From assembly GCF_004944975.1 (NCBI RefSeq), contig NZ_SPQG01000005.1, positions 14,245-78,244 of the forward strand: a stretch of 64,000 nucleotides of DNA, given 5' to 3'. Both the position numbers and the translations under genes were made by a program. Positions 42,768 through 52,082 of this stretch are shown one piece after another (the first letter of the stretch is position 1; each line of letters opens with the position of its first letter). The notes below the pieces were generated by a model. The model searched no databases and was not told the DNA's origin. It worked only from the letters and a program-made list of their open reading frames with translations. This DNA comes from Halorhabdus amylolytica. Lineage in GTDB: Archaea > Halobacteriota > Halobacteria > Halobacteriales > Haloarculaceae.

Positions 42768-44668
42768 AGACCAACCTCCTCTGCGGAGACGCCGGACGCA
42801 TCGCCGAGCGCCGCGTTCGATTTGGGTTCGATACCGATGTCAGCGAGTGAGCGTTCGATCATGGGAGTGACTGCGTCGACGTCCTCGATGGTAACCGTCG
42901 AGGCAAACCGGACCCGTGCGTGTGCTTCGGCGAGACGCTGGAGAGCGTCGAGTTTCCGCGCCGTCACGGGCAACGGCGGTCCCTCGTAGTCGCCGGACTG
43001 TTCGATCGCGTCGGAGTAGCGACTCGGCAGATCCGTCTTCAGATCGACGTACCAGTCTTGCATCCGCTCGCGAGCAGCCTCGGACGCGACCGGCCGCACG
43101 CGCTGCTGGGCGGCCGCGAGGTACGCCGCGAACGCGTCCGCGTCGATCTCGCGCGTTATATCGCGCGCGTCGACGTCGTCCCCGCGGTCGAGTGCGCCCG
43201 CGTTCTGTCGGGATTCGACGACCGTCTCCGCGACTTCACGTTGCTCGGACTCGTCGAGGTCCTGCCTGATCGTAAAGATCAGATCAAACCGTGACAGGAG
43301 CGGCGACTGGAGTTCGACCTCGTCGACGAAGTCCCGCGTCGGATCGAAGTGACCGCCGACCGGATTCCCCGCCGCGAGCAGCGCCGCCTGGGCTGGGAGT
43401 GTTGCGTTCTTCCCCGCTTTGCTGACGTGGACTTGCTGAGACTCGAGCGCCGTGTGGAGTGCGTCGAGGTCCTCCGTGTCACCCTTGTCCAGCTCGTCGA
43501 CGATCGCCAGCCCTTCGTGAGCGCGGACCAGCGTCCCTGCCTCGATCGACCATTGCTGATCGGAGAAGTCGTCTTTCGTCAATGACGCCGTCAAACCAGC
43601 CGCCGACGAGCCAGTACCGTCGGTCTTGACCGAGCGCGGAACGACGTCACTGATCGCCTCCAGGAGTAGCGTCTTGCCGACGCCAGGATCGCCGATCAGA
43701 TAGACGTGGCTGTCGCCTCGGTGGTAGTTCCCGTCCGGACCAGTGCGAGGGAACGATCCGATGACCTGGAGGACTAACGCTCGCTTGACCAGCGGATAGC
43801 CCTGAACCGAGGGAGCAAGCGAGTCTGCCAGCAGGCCCAGCGGATCCGGATGCTCTTTGATCCGCTGGATCGTCTCCGCGTACCCCTCGACATCGAGATC
43901 GTCAAGCGCGCGCTCTTCAGTCTCGATGCCGTGGGCGACGAGCATCCGCTCGTGGACAACGTTGCCCTTCCGGGTGATCGGGACGAGTTCTCCGACGACC
44001 GTCACTCGTCGGCCGCCTTCGATCGCACCGTGGCCCGGCAGGTCATCGTGGACGTGCGCGTCGATGTACTTCGTCTCGCCGGCTGCCTCCTCGGGCGGTT
44101 GCTGGATCCGGATCTTCTGGTAGTCTTGCCACTCGGACTGTGTCTCGTTGATCCGGAACGGGCCTTTCATCTCGCAGCCCTGGCACTCGTGGGGCTCGCG
44201 GATCAACCCGTAGTCGGGTTGGGAGAGTCGAGTGAGCGTCCCGCAACGGACACACTCGAACGCTGCCCGATCCAGTCGTGGCTCGACTTCTGTCCGCTTG
44301 GTGATTTGCCCGCGAACCGCGACAGATCGGCCGATGTACCGCGATGGGCTATACGTTCCGACGACGTGCGTGTGTTCGCCGGGCGCGTTCACGAACCGGA
44401 CGCGCGCCATGCCGAGTCGACGGACGTCGGCCTTGAGGTCGGCGTGCTCAGGATAGGCTGCCAACGCTTCTTCGGCCGCGTCAGTCGAGTCATCCGGACG
44501 TGAGATGACGTTCTCTGCGAGTCCTGGCGCAACCTTGTCCAGCGCGTCGAGATCCAGCACGAGCGTTCGCTCGTCCGGATAGGACTCCGCGAGATCCTGC
44601 ACCTCATCGTGGGCGATCTCCTCGATCGCATCGAGCCACTGCGTCGATGGATTAGTACCGACGCTCAC
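42764..44668 (-). CDS. mcm: MCM replicative helicase
   Basis: A 634-aa AAA+ MCM, GTG start inside the TGA of a 45-aa ORF. It has an N-terminal domain with a zinc finger (CVRCGTLTRLSQPDYGLIRE and HECQGC, about 137-164) and OB-fold. The AAA+ core has Walker A GDPGVGKTLLLEAIS (about 330), Walker B LAIVDELDKGD (about 388) and the arginine-finger region LLSRFDLIF (about 462). A C-terminal winged-helix region ends at about 634. Mobile-element MCM copies are known in archaea; this one would unwind the element's own origin, probably with the Orc1/Cdc6 at 55770. Its location within the membrane-protein operon is unusual. Confidence 0.95.
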   Translation of the reverse strand: MSVGTNPSTQWLDAIEEIAHDEVQDLAESYPDERTLVLDLDALDKVAPGLAENVISRPDDSTDAAEEALAAYPEHADLKADVRRLGMARVRFVNAPGEHTHVVGTYSPSRYIGRSVAVRGQITKRTEVEPRLDRAAFECVRCGTLTRLSQPDYGLIREPHECQGCEMKGPFRINETQSEWQDYQKIRIQQPPEEAAGETKYIDAHVHDDLPGHGAIEGGRRVTVVGELVPITRKGNVVHERMLVAHGIETEERALDDLDVEGYAETIQRIKEHPDPLGLLADSLAPSVQGYPLVKRALVLQVIGSFPRTGPDGNYHRGDSHVYLIGDPGVGKTLLLEAISDVVPRSVKTDGTGSSAAGLTASLTKDDFSDQQWSIEAGTLVRAHEGLAIVDELDKGDTEDLDALHTALESQQVHVSKAGKNATLPAQAALLAAGNPVGGHFDPTRDFVDEVELQSPLLSRFDLIFTIRQDLDESEQREVAETVVESRQNAGALDRGDDVDARDITREIDADAFAAYLAAAQQRVRPVASEAARERMQDWYVDLKTDLPSRYSDAIEQSGDYEGPPLPVTARKLDALQRLAEAHARVRFASTVTIEDVDAVTPMIERSLADIGIEPKSNAALGDASGVSAEEVGL

Positions 44669-44802
44669 CGTCGATCACCTCGGACGAGTCGGGGGTCGCC
44701 CCCAGATCGGGCGGCCGGGGGAGCGTTCGCAATCTGAGTCAGATACGCGCGCGTACAACTGACCTCGATTTTCCGAGATTTTCGGGCCGATTCCGGGCTC
44801 AC
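44665..44802 (-). CDS. 45-aa basic small protein
   Basis: Reads MSPESARKSRKIEVSCTRAY then LTQIANAPPAARSGGDPRLV and RGDRR. It starts with GTG inside the stop of the ATPase gene, and its TGA overlaps the MCM GTG. Both junctions are 4-bp overlaps, which favours a real ORF. Basic, unlike the neighbours, so possibly DNA binding. Confidence 0.5.
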   Translation of the reverse strand: MSPESARKSRKIEVSCTRAYLTQIANAPPAARSGGDPRLVRGDRR

Positions 44803-46322
44803 GCCGGCTCACCCCCGGATTCCGCCTCTGACTTAAAGCCCCGATCCGGTTTGGGAACTCGAGCGACCTCGATCTCTCGCTGGTCTGTCGTCGACCGCAT
44901 CTTCACCACTCGAACCCTACCCTGATCGGCGAGATCATCGACGAACTCCAGGTCTTCAACCGGAGATTCGAGGTCCTCGATCACCTCTGCTCGCGTCACG
45001 TCGATCTTCCCAGTGCCTGGCGCTTTGACGAACAGCCGATGATCCGACTGATTTTGCCACTCTCCGAAGATCGAGTCATCGAACTCGACGCTCGGGGTCG
45101 GTTCGTCGCTTGACTCGTCGGTTTCGACTGGTTCGACCAGCGTCACTCGGAGCCAGCGCTCGTCATCGACACCGTCGACGTCGATGTCCGACCAGCCGAA
45201 GCGCGTCCAGCTGTCGGTCTTGCCGTCCTGGTAGCAGAGGCCGAGACCGGGATCCTTGTCGGACATGAACTCGCTCTTCATACCGACCGTGCCGAACCCG
45301 AGCGGGATCGACGAGGCCCGTGACCGACGGGGGTTGGCCCGCCCAGGCATACAGATCCGCCACTCGAACTGCCGCCGGATCCGCGGCGCGATCGTCTCTT
45401 CGTGATGAGCGAACCAGACCATCGAGAGGAGCCGCTTCCTCGAGGACGCCCACAGCCCACGGAGGAGTTTGATCTTGTCGCGTAACCGATCGCCGGCGTC
45501 GTTGCTCGCCTCCCGCGGGAAGATGTCGTTCGACTCGTCGGAGATGAACGTCCACCACTCGAAGGGGCCGTATTCGGTCCGAGCGAGCAGGAACGCGAAC
45601 CACCAGTGCGTCTGTGGGGTCGAGACCTCGCCACCGTCGACGTCCGACTCCGACCGGAACGGGAGCGATCCCGGCACCCGGTTGGACCGTTGCGTCTCCT
45701 CTTCGCACCCGCTAAAACTCGGATCGGGATAGACGACGTTGAACGAGCCCTCGGGCTGATCGCCCAGCTGGTCGCAAAGATCGCGGACGTCCTCGTAGCG
45801 CTTGACGTCTCGGACAACATCCTCGAGGTCCTCGATCTCCTCCCGAAGCGTGTCCGCCTCCTCGTTCATCCAGACAGCATCGACGTCCGCGTTCTCTGGG
45901 AGGAACAGCGTTGTCCAGTCACGATACGGGAGCCATCCAGAGCGCTCGCGAGACCCGCGCCAGATGACCTTTTCCCCGCGTTCCATCTCGACGGCAGAGA
46001 TGTTGAGTGCGAGTGTCGTCTTGCCTGAGTCCTTCGGACCGGCTACGAGACAGTCCGCCCCCTTGCTCGAGGACGTGATCTCCGGGTCCCGCTCGTGGAT
46101 GAGCATGTCCGGATAGGTCATCCGATAGCCCTCTCGATCGCGGAACGTGTCCGGATCGAGGGGACTGATCCCGTAGCGCTCCCGGATCTCCTCAACGTCG
46201 GTTCCCCAGTACTGGGGCGGACGCTGTCCCTGCACCCGCTCCGCCTGGATCGTCCGCTCTCCGTAGTCGTAGCCGTCGGGCGGCCCGCGTTCGATACGCT
46301 CTGTATTGGTCGATTTGCTCAT
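44799..46322 (-). CDS. P-loop NTPase, packaging or DNA-transfer type
   Basis: A 507-aa protein with Walker A LVAGPKDSGKTTLALNIS (about 92), Walker B in EWWTFISDESNDIFP (about 262), and RKRLLSMVWFAHHEETIAPRI followed by RRQFEWRICMPGR (about 295-330), which resemble the sensor and arginine regions of HerA/FtsK/VirB4-type pumps. There is no transmembrane segment. A Trp-rich stretch TPQTHWWFAFLLARTEYGPF lies before Walker B. It probably drives DNA into particles or across the membrane. It overlaps the genes on both sides by 4 bp. Best guess: the motor of the particle operon. Confidence 0.8.
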   Translation of the reverse strand: MSKSTNTERIERGPPDGYDYGERTIQAERVQGQRPPQYWGTDVEEIRERYGISPLDPDTFRDREGYRMTYPDMLIHERDPEITSSSKGADCLVAGPKDSGKTTLALNISAVEMERGEKVIWRGSRERSGWLPYRDWTTLFLPENADVDAVWMNEEADTLREEIEDLEDVVRDVKRYEDVRDLCDQLGDQPEGSFNVVYPDPSFSGCEEETQRSNRVPGSLPFRSESDVDGGEVSTPQTHWWFAFLLARTEYGPFEWWTFISDESNDIFPREASNDAGDRLRDKIKLLRGLWASSRKRLLSMVWFAHHEETIAPRIRRQFEWRICMPGRANPRRSRASSIPLGFGTVGMKSEFMSDKDPGLGLCYQDGKTDSWTRFGWSDIDVDGVDDERWLRVTLVEPVETDESSDEPTPSVEFDDSIFGEWQNQSDHRLFVKAPGTGKIDVTRAEVIEDLESPVEDLEFVDDLADQGRVRVVKMRSTTDQREIEVARVPKPDRGFKSEAESGGEPA

Positions 46323-47152
46323 GTTCCTGGCGTGGCCTCCTGGAGACTGCCCTGATCGCTCAGTTCACCCGCGCGGAGTTCCCTGGCGGCCGTCGCGAAC
46401 GTCGGCAGCAGCTCCGCGATCGCGAACCGAAGTCGGTACATCTCTGCGTCCCGATCGTCACCGACCAACTGACCGACAGCGTATTCGTCGCTCATGATGT
46501 CATCCGCGTAGTCCTCCTCGAGTTCGCCGTACGTCGCCGGACTCAGCGAGTGTAACCACTGCGAGATCGCCGTCCGAGAACCGAACCCCTCAAACAGGGA
46601 TCCGAGAGCATCCGCCTGCTCGAGATCCAGCCGCACGAATGCCGGCCGCATCCCGACGTTCGCCTCTCGCTTCGGGTCGATCTGGCGCCAGTCCGGATCC
46701 GACTCGGCCGGGCCAGTGGCTCGCTCCGACGCGCGATCTCGGAGATGGTTGTACGCTCGCTGGCAGGCGGGCGCGACGATATGATCGACCAGCTGCGAGC
46801 GGTACGCTCGCGACTTGTCGAGATCGCCCAGCAGTCCGGATAGGAGCGTCCGGTCTCGCTCCAAGTCGATCGCCGGCCACTCCTCAGCGACGTATCCGAA
46901 CGTGCGGACGGCGATCGCCTGCCACCACATCACCGCCGTCGTCCGAGTTTCGATCCCCTCGATCAGCGCTGGGAGGCGCTGGGTCGATCCCGAGGGCAAC
47001 GTCCGAGAGTGCCCGCCACGATACACCAGCTGTCGCTGCTGGAACTGGAGGACGTCCAAGGCCGCACGAGTCGTCCGGCGGACGCGATCGCCATCCTTCT
47101 GATCGTGACTGGGAGGGGACCCCCCGGATGCGGGTGGGGTGTCAGTCGCCAT
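46319..47152 (-). CDS. Hypothetical helical protein upstream of the ATPase
   Basis: A 277-aa soluble, helical protein. Features are a Gln-rich helix LDVLQFQQRQLVYRG, LLSGLLGDLDKSRAYRSQLVDHIV, and FGSRTAISQWLHSLSPATYGEL. No family recognised. It overlaps the gene upstream by 11 bp and the ATPase by 4 bp, so it is likely a partner of the ATPase in the same complex. Confidence 0.7.
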   Translation of the reverse strand: MATDTPPASGGSPPSHDQKDGDRVRRTTRAALDVLQFQQRQLVYRGGHSRTLPSGSTQRLPALIEGIETRTTAVMWWQAIAVRTFGYVAEEWPAIDLERDRTLLSGLLGDLDKSRAYRSQLVDHIVAPACQRAYNHLRDRASERATGPAESDPDWRQIDPKREANVGMRPAFVRLDLEQADALGSLFEGFGSRTAISQWLHSLSPATYGELEEDYADDIMSDEYAVGQLVGDDRDAEMYRLRFAIAELLPTFATAARELRAGELSDQGSLQEATPGT

Positions 47153-49121
47153 GACCTACCCCCTCGTCGACGTCCGGATTGTCGACATCAGCGCCGGCAT
47201 CGCGACGGTCGTCACGGAACGCCCCACGATCGACTCCCGTGATCCGTTCGTTCATCCGCTCAGTGACCGTCGCGTCGCGCTTCTCGGCCGCATCGAGGAT
47301 CTCCTTTTGCGTCTTCGCCCGCTCGTCGTACTTCGCCTGCCGCTCTTCCTCGAGCGCCATCGCGTCCGCGTAGCCGACCTGGCGAGCCGTCAGCATCCCC
47401 TCGACATCGGACCAGTGCTTCGGTGCGACATCGAAGTCAATGACCGCGTCGCGAGCACGGATCGACATGAGCAGCGTTGGGAGCAAACCCAGACCGATTG
47501 CGAGTGGCTGGATTCCAACGAGCCCCATCACGGTCGCGAACAAGACACCGAACCCGAGCGCACTCTTCGCGAAGAACAGCCAGTTCGGCGTCTTCAGAGC
47601 CTGAACAATCGGATGGGCGTCTTCGTCGGGCTCGGTCGTCAACGGCGGGTCGAACGATAGAGTCGCTGGCTGGAAGTGGACCAGTTGTTCGCTGTCCGGA
47701 TCCAGATCCAGAAACAGATCGATATCACTGCCGTCCTTGCCCTTCTCCGTCATCCGCATCTTGTCGACCGGAATCGTCGCCGGCTCTGCCCAGACCCGGG
47801 CAATCGCTGCCTGAAGTCCCCGCGGGACGATCTTCCACCGGCCGCCCTCCCGGACGATCGGTAGTACCTTCTGGTACCGGTACAGCGACTCCTGGAAGTC
47901 CTTGAAGACGCCACGAGGCGAGGAGTGCTTGCGGACCTCAACTTCCGCGTCAGCCGGCATGTCGTTGTCCGACCAAGGTTTGATCGGAGCGACAGACGAC
48001 CGAACTGTCTCGATCAGTCCGCTCTTCGGATCATCTGCTTCCCCGTCAGCGCCTCCGTTGCCACCGATACGGGACCCTCCGTCGGCCCCCAGGTCCACCA
48101 GCAGATCGTCAGCATCCGGCACCAGATCTTCTGCCGCCCACTCGCCGATCGGATTGTAATCGCTGTTCCGGAGGCGATCCGCGTCCGAGAGGTAGTACTT
48201 CGTGAACGCGAGCGACTGCACGCGTCCGCTCGCGGTTGCTATCCGACCGACGAACGCAAGCACGCCCAGCCACGCGCCCATGATCCACGGCAAACGAGCG
48301 AGGATCACGACGATGTAGTTGAGCCAGGCCGTGAGAACGATCAGCCCGCCGATGCCGAGAACGATCGCCCAGATCACCCACGGGTATCGCGGCCCGCGTC
48401 CGATCCGATCGAGCGTTTTCTTCCCGCCGATCAGTCCAGCCGGAATTACGATCAAGCCCGGGATCAGCGCCGCTTGCGCCGTAAACCACCACGCGTCGCC
48501 CAGAGAGTCGATCGACGTCCCTTGCATCGCCGGCAACGAGTCGTGAGTGAACCGCCACTGGGCACCGTCGACCCGCTGCCCGTCGATCTCCAGCCACATC
48601 GTTGCCTCCCAGTCACCGTTGTAGTGCGGCTTGAGGTCGATCTCCGTGAGACCGCGGCCACGCGGTAGGTCGATCGTCTTCGTCTGGACTGACTGGTTGG
48701 CGGCCACCGAGACCGATCGAGTGCCCGACTCGGACTGTATCTGTTGTGACCCCTCTTGCCAGTAGACGATCTTGAGCGTCGCCTCCTCTGTGTCGACATC
48801 ACGGCCGAACCGGACGGAATACAAGTCGATCTGATTCGTCCGTAGCTCGGCTCCCGGATCGAGGTACTGCCAGCTGGTCTCGAACGGATGGGCCGGCGTG
48901 TACCGGACCGCAACCTGCCCCTCCCAGCCGAGTGAACGGACCGATGCAGGTGTCTGATCCGACTCCGGGGCGGCGCCGTACGATCGGAGTTGCTCGAGAT
49001 CGTACTGGCCCGTCGTCGTATTCGCCGTCTGGGTCTGGGACTGCCCGCTCGCGACCGGCACGATCACCGCGGCGACCGCCAGACCGACGAGTGCAACCAC
49101 GAGGATGCGACGCTCGTCCAT
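47142..49121 (-). CDS. Large membrane protein with secreted beta domain (659 aa)
   Basis: Signal peptide (about 1-27, MDERRILVVALVGLAVAAVIVP). An extracellular beta domain (about 30-205) includes VRYTPAHPFETSWQYLDPGAEL and WRFTHDSLPAMQGT. Three helices follow (about 213-235, 245-270, 272-295), then a cytoplasmic region (about 300-535), two more helices (about 540-580) and a coiled, charged C-terminus (LEEERQAKYDERAKTQKEIL then DAAEKRDATVTERMNERITG). The order outside-domain, membrane, cytoplasmic domain suits a scaffold that links surface and motor. No family recognised. Confidence 0.8.
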   Translation of the reverse strand: MDERRILVVALVGLAVAAVIVPVASGQSQTQTANTTTGQYDLEQLRSYGAAPESDQTPASVRSLGWEGQVAVRYTPAHPFETSWQYLDPGAELRTNQIDLYSVRFGRDVDTEEATLKIVYWQEGSQQIQSESGTRSVSVAANQSVQTKTIDLPRGRGLTEIDLKPHYNGDWEATMWLEIDGQRVDGAQWRFTHDSLPAMQGTSIDSLGDAWWFTAQAALIPGLIVIPAGLIGGKKTLDRIGRGPRYPWVIWAIVLGIGGLIVLTAWLNYIVVILARLPWIMGAWLGVLAFVGRIATASGRVQSLAFTKYYLSDADRLRNSDYNPIGEWAAEDLVPDADDLLVDLGADGGSRIGGNGGADGEADDPKSGLIETVRSSVAPIKPWSDNDMPADAEVEVRKHSSPRGVFKDFQESLYRYQKVLPIVREGGRWKIVPRGLQAAIARVWAEPATIPVDKMRMTEKGKDGSDIDLFLDLDPDSEQLVHFQPATLSFDPPLTTEPDEDAHPIVQALKTPNWLFFAKSALGFGVLFATVMGLVGIQPLAIGLGLLPTLLMSIRARDAVIDFDVAPKHWSDVEGMLTARQVGYADAMALEEERQAKYDERAKTQKEILDAAEKRDATVTERMNERITGVDRGAFRDDRRDAGADVDNPDVDEGVGHGD

Positions 49122-49280
49122 CTAAATGGGCACCCCCAGAGACTCGGCCGTCTCGGCCGTTCCCTCGACGACGATATCGATAGCCGACAAGATCAAGGCC
49201 GGCCGCAACACCGCGAGCGCGATCACCGCGCTGGCGAGGAGCAACAGCGCGATCGCTTCCGGGTCGATCTTGACGAACAT
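49122..49280 (-). CDS. 52-aa single-helix membrane peptide
   Basis: Reads MFVKIDPEAIALLLLASAVI, then ALAVLRPALILSAIDIVVEG and an acidic end ETAESLGVPI. One long hydrophobic helix. It is placed exactly between the 659-aa and 160-aa genes, with its stop adjacent to the next start. An in-frame GTG at 49286 is an alternative start. Confidence 0.6.
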   Translation of the reverse strand: MFVKIDPEAIALLLLASAVIALAVLRPALILSAIDIVVEGTAETAESLGVPI

Positions 49281-49287
49281 CGCCACG

Positions 49288-49770
49288 TCAGAGCACCTCC
49301 GGGAGTCGATCGATGAGCAGGATCACGACGACGACCAGAGCGATGCCGGCGACATCCGACACCGATAGCGGCCACGCCAAAGCCGTGCAGAGGAGGCCAG
49401 TCCAGGCCATCGCCCACAGCGGGACCATCCCGGGGATGAGATGCCGAGAGATCCCAGACCGGTATCGGATCTCGTCGTCGATCTCCTCGAGACTCCGGAC
49501 GCTCGGATGGATTCGCTCGAGGCCGTCAAGCCACCACGGGAGGCCCGACAGGACGACCCAGACAGAGATCAGGACACGCGGGACCAGCGAGAACTCCCCA
49601 CTGTATCCAGGGCGGAGCGTGTATATCGCACCCGCGAGGGTTAATGCGCCGATCAGAATCGGCATTTTCACGTCCCACAGATCTCGCAGGGAGATACCTC
49701 CGTCCTTGCGGGACTCGTACGCCAGCCGGTCGACAGCCGACTCTCCTGGGGCTTCGATCGATTCAGGCAT
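49288..49770 (-). CDS. Membrane protein (160 aa)
   Basis: Four hydrophobic helices at about 36-54, 63-82, 113-132 and 137-154. The loop at about 85-110 is acidic (SLEEIDDEIRYRSGISRHL). No family recognised. It overlaps the upstream gene by 8 bp, so the whole block is one operon. Confidence 0.75.
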   Translation of the reverse strand: MPESIEAPGESAVDRLAYESRKDGGISLRDLWDVKMPILIGALTLAGAIYTLRPGYSGEFSLVPRVLISVWVVLSGLPWWLDGLERIHPSVRSLEEIDDEIRYRSGISRHLIPGMVPLWAMAWTGLLCTALAWPLSVSDVAGIALVVVVILLIDRLPEVL

Positions 49771-50188
49771 ACTCGATCACCACTCCGAGGCCGACGACGA
49801 TCAGCGCGCCCACGAGGAACGACGAGGCCGTCACCGCCAGTTGGCCGGAGAGCCCGAAATAGCCTAATCCCGTGACGACGAACGAACTGGCCAACACCGG
49901 GGCTTCCGTCACTAAGCCACCCCAGACCTCGCCGCCGAGCTGGGCGAGTTCGCCCATGAACTGGACGACGATGCCCAAGAGGACAACGACAAACACCCGC
50001 ATCGTCGAGAGGATCCCGCCGGACACCTCCTGAACCCGATCGCCCGCGCGTTCGGCCGTCCGATCAACTGACTCTCCCTCACGACGGTCCCGTAGCGCAC
50101 CGTACAGCGAGTAAGCCAGTATCGGGAGCGACAGCACGACGACGCCGACGATGATCAGTGTTCTGGGGGTTGTCGGGACCTCAAGCAC
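49763..50188 (-). CDS. Membrane protein (141 aa)
   Basis: Three or four hydrophobic helices at about 9-31, 62-82 and 95-138, with the charged loop RDRREGESVDRTAERAGDRV in between. Starts with GTG. No family recognised. It overlaps the 24-aa ORF upstream by 8 bp. Confidence 0.75.
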   Translation of the reverse strand: MLEVPTTPRTLIIVGVVVLSLPILAYSLYGALRDRREGESVDRTAERAGDRVQEVSGGILSTMRVFVVVLLGIVVQFMGELAQLGGEVWGGLVTEAPVLASSFVVTGLGYFGLSGQLAVTASSFLVGALIVVGLGVVIEYA

Positions 50189-50255
50189 GGTTCCTCACCC
50201 CCGTTCGGAGTCGATACAACTGCTCGGATCGGTACGTCGAAATCGAATGTGTCAT
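50181..50255 (-). CDS. 24-aa micro-ORF between two membrane-protein genes
   Basis: Reads MTHSISTYRSEQLYRLRTGV then RNRA. It begins 2 bp after a TAA and is preceded by GAGAGG, a plausible ribosome site. Its stop overlaps the next gene. May only couple translation. Confidence 0.35.
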   Translation of the reverse strand: MTHSISTYRSEQLYRLRTGVRNRA

Positions 50256-50257
50256 GG

Positions 50258-50551
50258 TTATAACCTCTCTTGGACGCCGTCTATCAATCGATTCAACCGG
50301 AGGACGCCGTACAGCGTGGCTGCACCGACCAAGACCGCCGTGCCGATATGCGTCGGAATCCAGGGCACGTTCGGCGCGATCGTCGCACCGAAAATGCTCG
50401 ACAAGGAGAACCAACTGCCCGCGTAAGCGGACAGGTACCCGATCAACGGATCCCAGATTCCGCCGAGATAGCTCATCGCCAGCGACAAGGCTGCGAACGG
50501 GTGGACGGCCAGCCACAGCAGGCTCTTCGAGTCGTCTCTCTCAGTGCTCAC
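50258..50551 (-). CDS. Membrane protein (97 aa)
   Basis: Starts with GTG (MSTERDDSKSLLWLAVHP) inside the preceding stop, so the longer frame to 50668 is discarded. Hydrophobic helices at about 12-30, 40-58 and 66-84. No family recognised. Confidence 0.72.
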   Translation of the reverse strand: MSTERDDSKSLLWLAVHPFAALSLAMSYLGGIWDPLIGYLSAYAGSWFSLSSIFGATIAPNVPWIPTHIGTAVLVGAATLYGVLRLNRLIDGVQERL

Positions 50552-51189
50552 ACGAACCACCCCTTGATCTTCGACAACGGCGACCCCAGCGAGCGGAGAG
50601 CCATCGGGGCCAGCGACCCGATCGTGATGACCAGGCCGTATCCCACTGCGAAGATCGCGGCCGCCCACAAGAGGACAACCACGATCGGACCGAGTGGGCC
50701 GGCTGCCTCAGCCGCCTGCTGGGTGAGTGCCAGGTAGCCCTCGACGAGGCTCAAGATCGGGATCATGATCGCATTGAGCAGCGACATCTCCGGGACCTGT
50801 GGGGCGTTCGAGCCCGGTACCGAGGCGAGCGGGCCGACGATCACTCCCGCAAGATACCCCGGGATATCCACGAGCGAGAACAAATCCCACGTCTGGCCGC
50901 CGAACAGTGGTACGTCGCTGTCAGGCGTGTACTCGAAGCCCGCCATGATCATGATCGCCGCGAACAGCATCCGGTTCGCCGAGAGGAACCAGCCTGCCGC
51001 CGTGCTCAGGAACAACCCAGCGACTGCGCCGGATGGGTTCCTGAAGAACGCCTCTGCCGTCGAGAGCCAGTCGGGTTTGTTGAAAATGCTGAACCAGCTA
51101 GTCCCGCCTCCGCCACCACTTGGATCTGGAGGAGACGGCACACCAGTATCCGAACCTGGGTCACCATCTCCTGGAGACGTGTTCGCCAC
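50548..51189 (-). CDS. Membrane protein with Gly/Pro-rich N-terminus (213 aa)
   Basis: Disordered start (PGDGDPGSDTGVPSPPDPSGGG), then about four hydrophobic segments at about 53-85, 108-128, 140-160 and 167-195. The loop FEYTPDSDVPLFGGQTWDLF may be exposed. No family recognised. It has 1 bp to the next gene and a 4-bp overlap with the 97-aa gene. Confidence 0.75.
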   Translation of the reverse strand: MANTSPGDGDPGSDTGVPSPPDPSGGGGGTSWFSIFNKPDWLSTAEAFFRNPSGAVAGLFLSTAAGWFLSANRMLFAAIMIMAGFEYTPDSDVPLFGGQTWDLFSLVDIPGYLAGVIVGPLASVPGSNAPQVPEMSLLNAIMIPILSLVEGYLALTQQAAEAAGPLGPIVVVLLWAAAIFAVGYGLVITIGSLAPMALRSLGSPLSKIKGWFV

Positions 51190-51190
51190 G

Positions 51191-51577
51191 TCAGAGCACC
51201 TCCCCGATCGCGTACCAGACGGCCCAGCCGCCGACGAAGACGACTGCCATCATCCCAAGTGCGACGTATCCGGGCTGATCAGCCATCCAGGCGGTCGTGT
51301 TGTGGACTGCGATCCCGTAGATCGAGCCCATGTCGTAGCCATCTCCATCGGAGAAGAACGACACGAACAGACCGATCCAGTCCAATGGCGCGGCAACGAG
51401 ATCGGCGAACGCTATTGCCTGTCGGCGGAGGAACCCGAGGACCCCCGTGACGACCGCGGCGATCCCGCCGAACGTCGTGATCTTGAACATATCCCCGAAG
51501 GCTGGGCGAGGGTTGTCCTTTTCTTCGAGGCTATCAAGGCCGTCCCAGTCTTTGACGAGGTCATCACTGTCTACCAT
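51191..51577 (-). CDS. Membrane protein (128 aa)
   Basis: Begins MVDSDDLVKDWDGLDSLEEK. Three hydrophobic helices at about 30-48, 55-78 and 103-126. The C-terminal helix reads YVALGMMAVVFVGGWAVWYA. The longer frame to 52141 reads antisense through the next gene and is discarded. A 19-aa ORF (51571-51630, MLTTPSQRRACGTGVRQPW) ends inside its start region and may be a coupling ORF. Confidence 0.75.
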   Translation of the reverse strand: MVDSDDLVKDWDGLDSLEEKDNPRPAFGDMFKITTFGGIAAVVTGVLGFLRRQAIAFADLVAAPLDWIGLFVSFFSDGDGYDMGSIYGIAVHNTTAWMADQPGYVALGMMAVVFVGGWAVWYAIGEVL

Positions 51578-51632
51578 GGCTGACGCACCCCCGTACCGCA
51601 CGCGCGCCGTTGGCTGGGGGTCGTCAGCATGG

Positions 51633-52076
51633 CTACTCGTCCTCCCCACCACCCCAGAACGGGATGATGTCACCGACGAACGGTGCGTCAGAGTCAGTGA
51701 CGTTCTGGCCCAGCTGGAACAAGTACCAAGCGATCCAGACCAGAGCGATCGCGATGATCGCGCCTGCGATCCCTTCATTGCCGACTGCATCGGCTGACGC
51801 CTGGAAGCCACTATCAACGACCTCAGCAATGCCCGCGGGCAGGGCAGCCAGCAAATCCCCGATCGCCGATGTGACCTGCGAGACGATGTACCCGAATCCG
51901 ACACCGAGCGCACGGATCGGATTATTGAGCAGGTACGTGAGGGCGATATAGATGCTTCCGACCATCGCACCCAGGAACGACGTGATCGACCCGTAAGTCC
52001 GGGCTTTAGAGATGAACGCGCTTGTCTGTGGCACGTTCGTGTTCTGGTCGCTCCAGTCGCCACCACTACTGGACAT
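51633..52076 (-). CDS. Membrane protein (147 aa)
   Basis: Polar N-terminus (MSSSGGDWSDQNTNVPQTSA), three hydrophobic stretches at about 33-50, 55-92 and 105-122, and an acidic tail (FVGDIIPFWGGGEDE). The order (polar head, membrane core, acidic tail) is repeated in several neighbours. No family recognised. Located directly after the spike-like gene. Confidence 0.75.
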   Translation of the reverse strand: MSSSGGDWSDQNTNVPQTSAFISKARTYGSITSFLGAMVGSIYIALTYLLNNPIRALGVGFGYIVSQVTSAIGDLLAALPAGIAEVVDSGFQASADAVGNEGIAGAIIAIALVWIAWYLFQLGQNVTDSDAPFVGDIIPFWGGGEDE

Positions 52077-52082
52077 GAGGAG

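Noticed and set aside
50158-51450. 430-aa plus-strand ORF
   Set aside because: Antisense across four membrane-protein genes. Arg-rich with no family.
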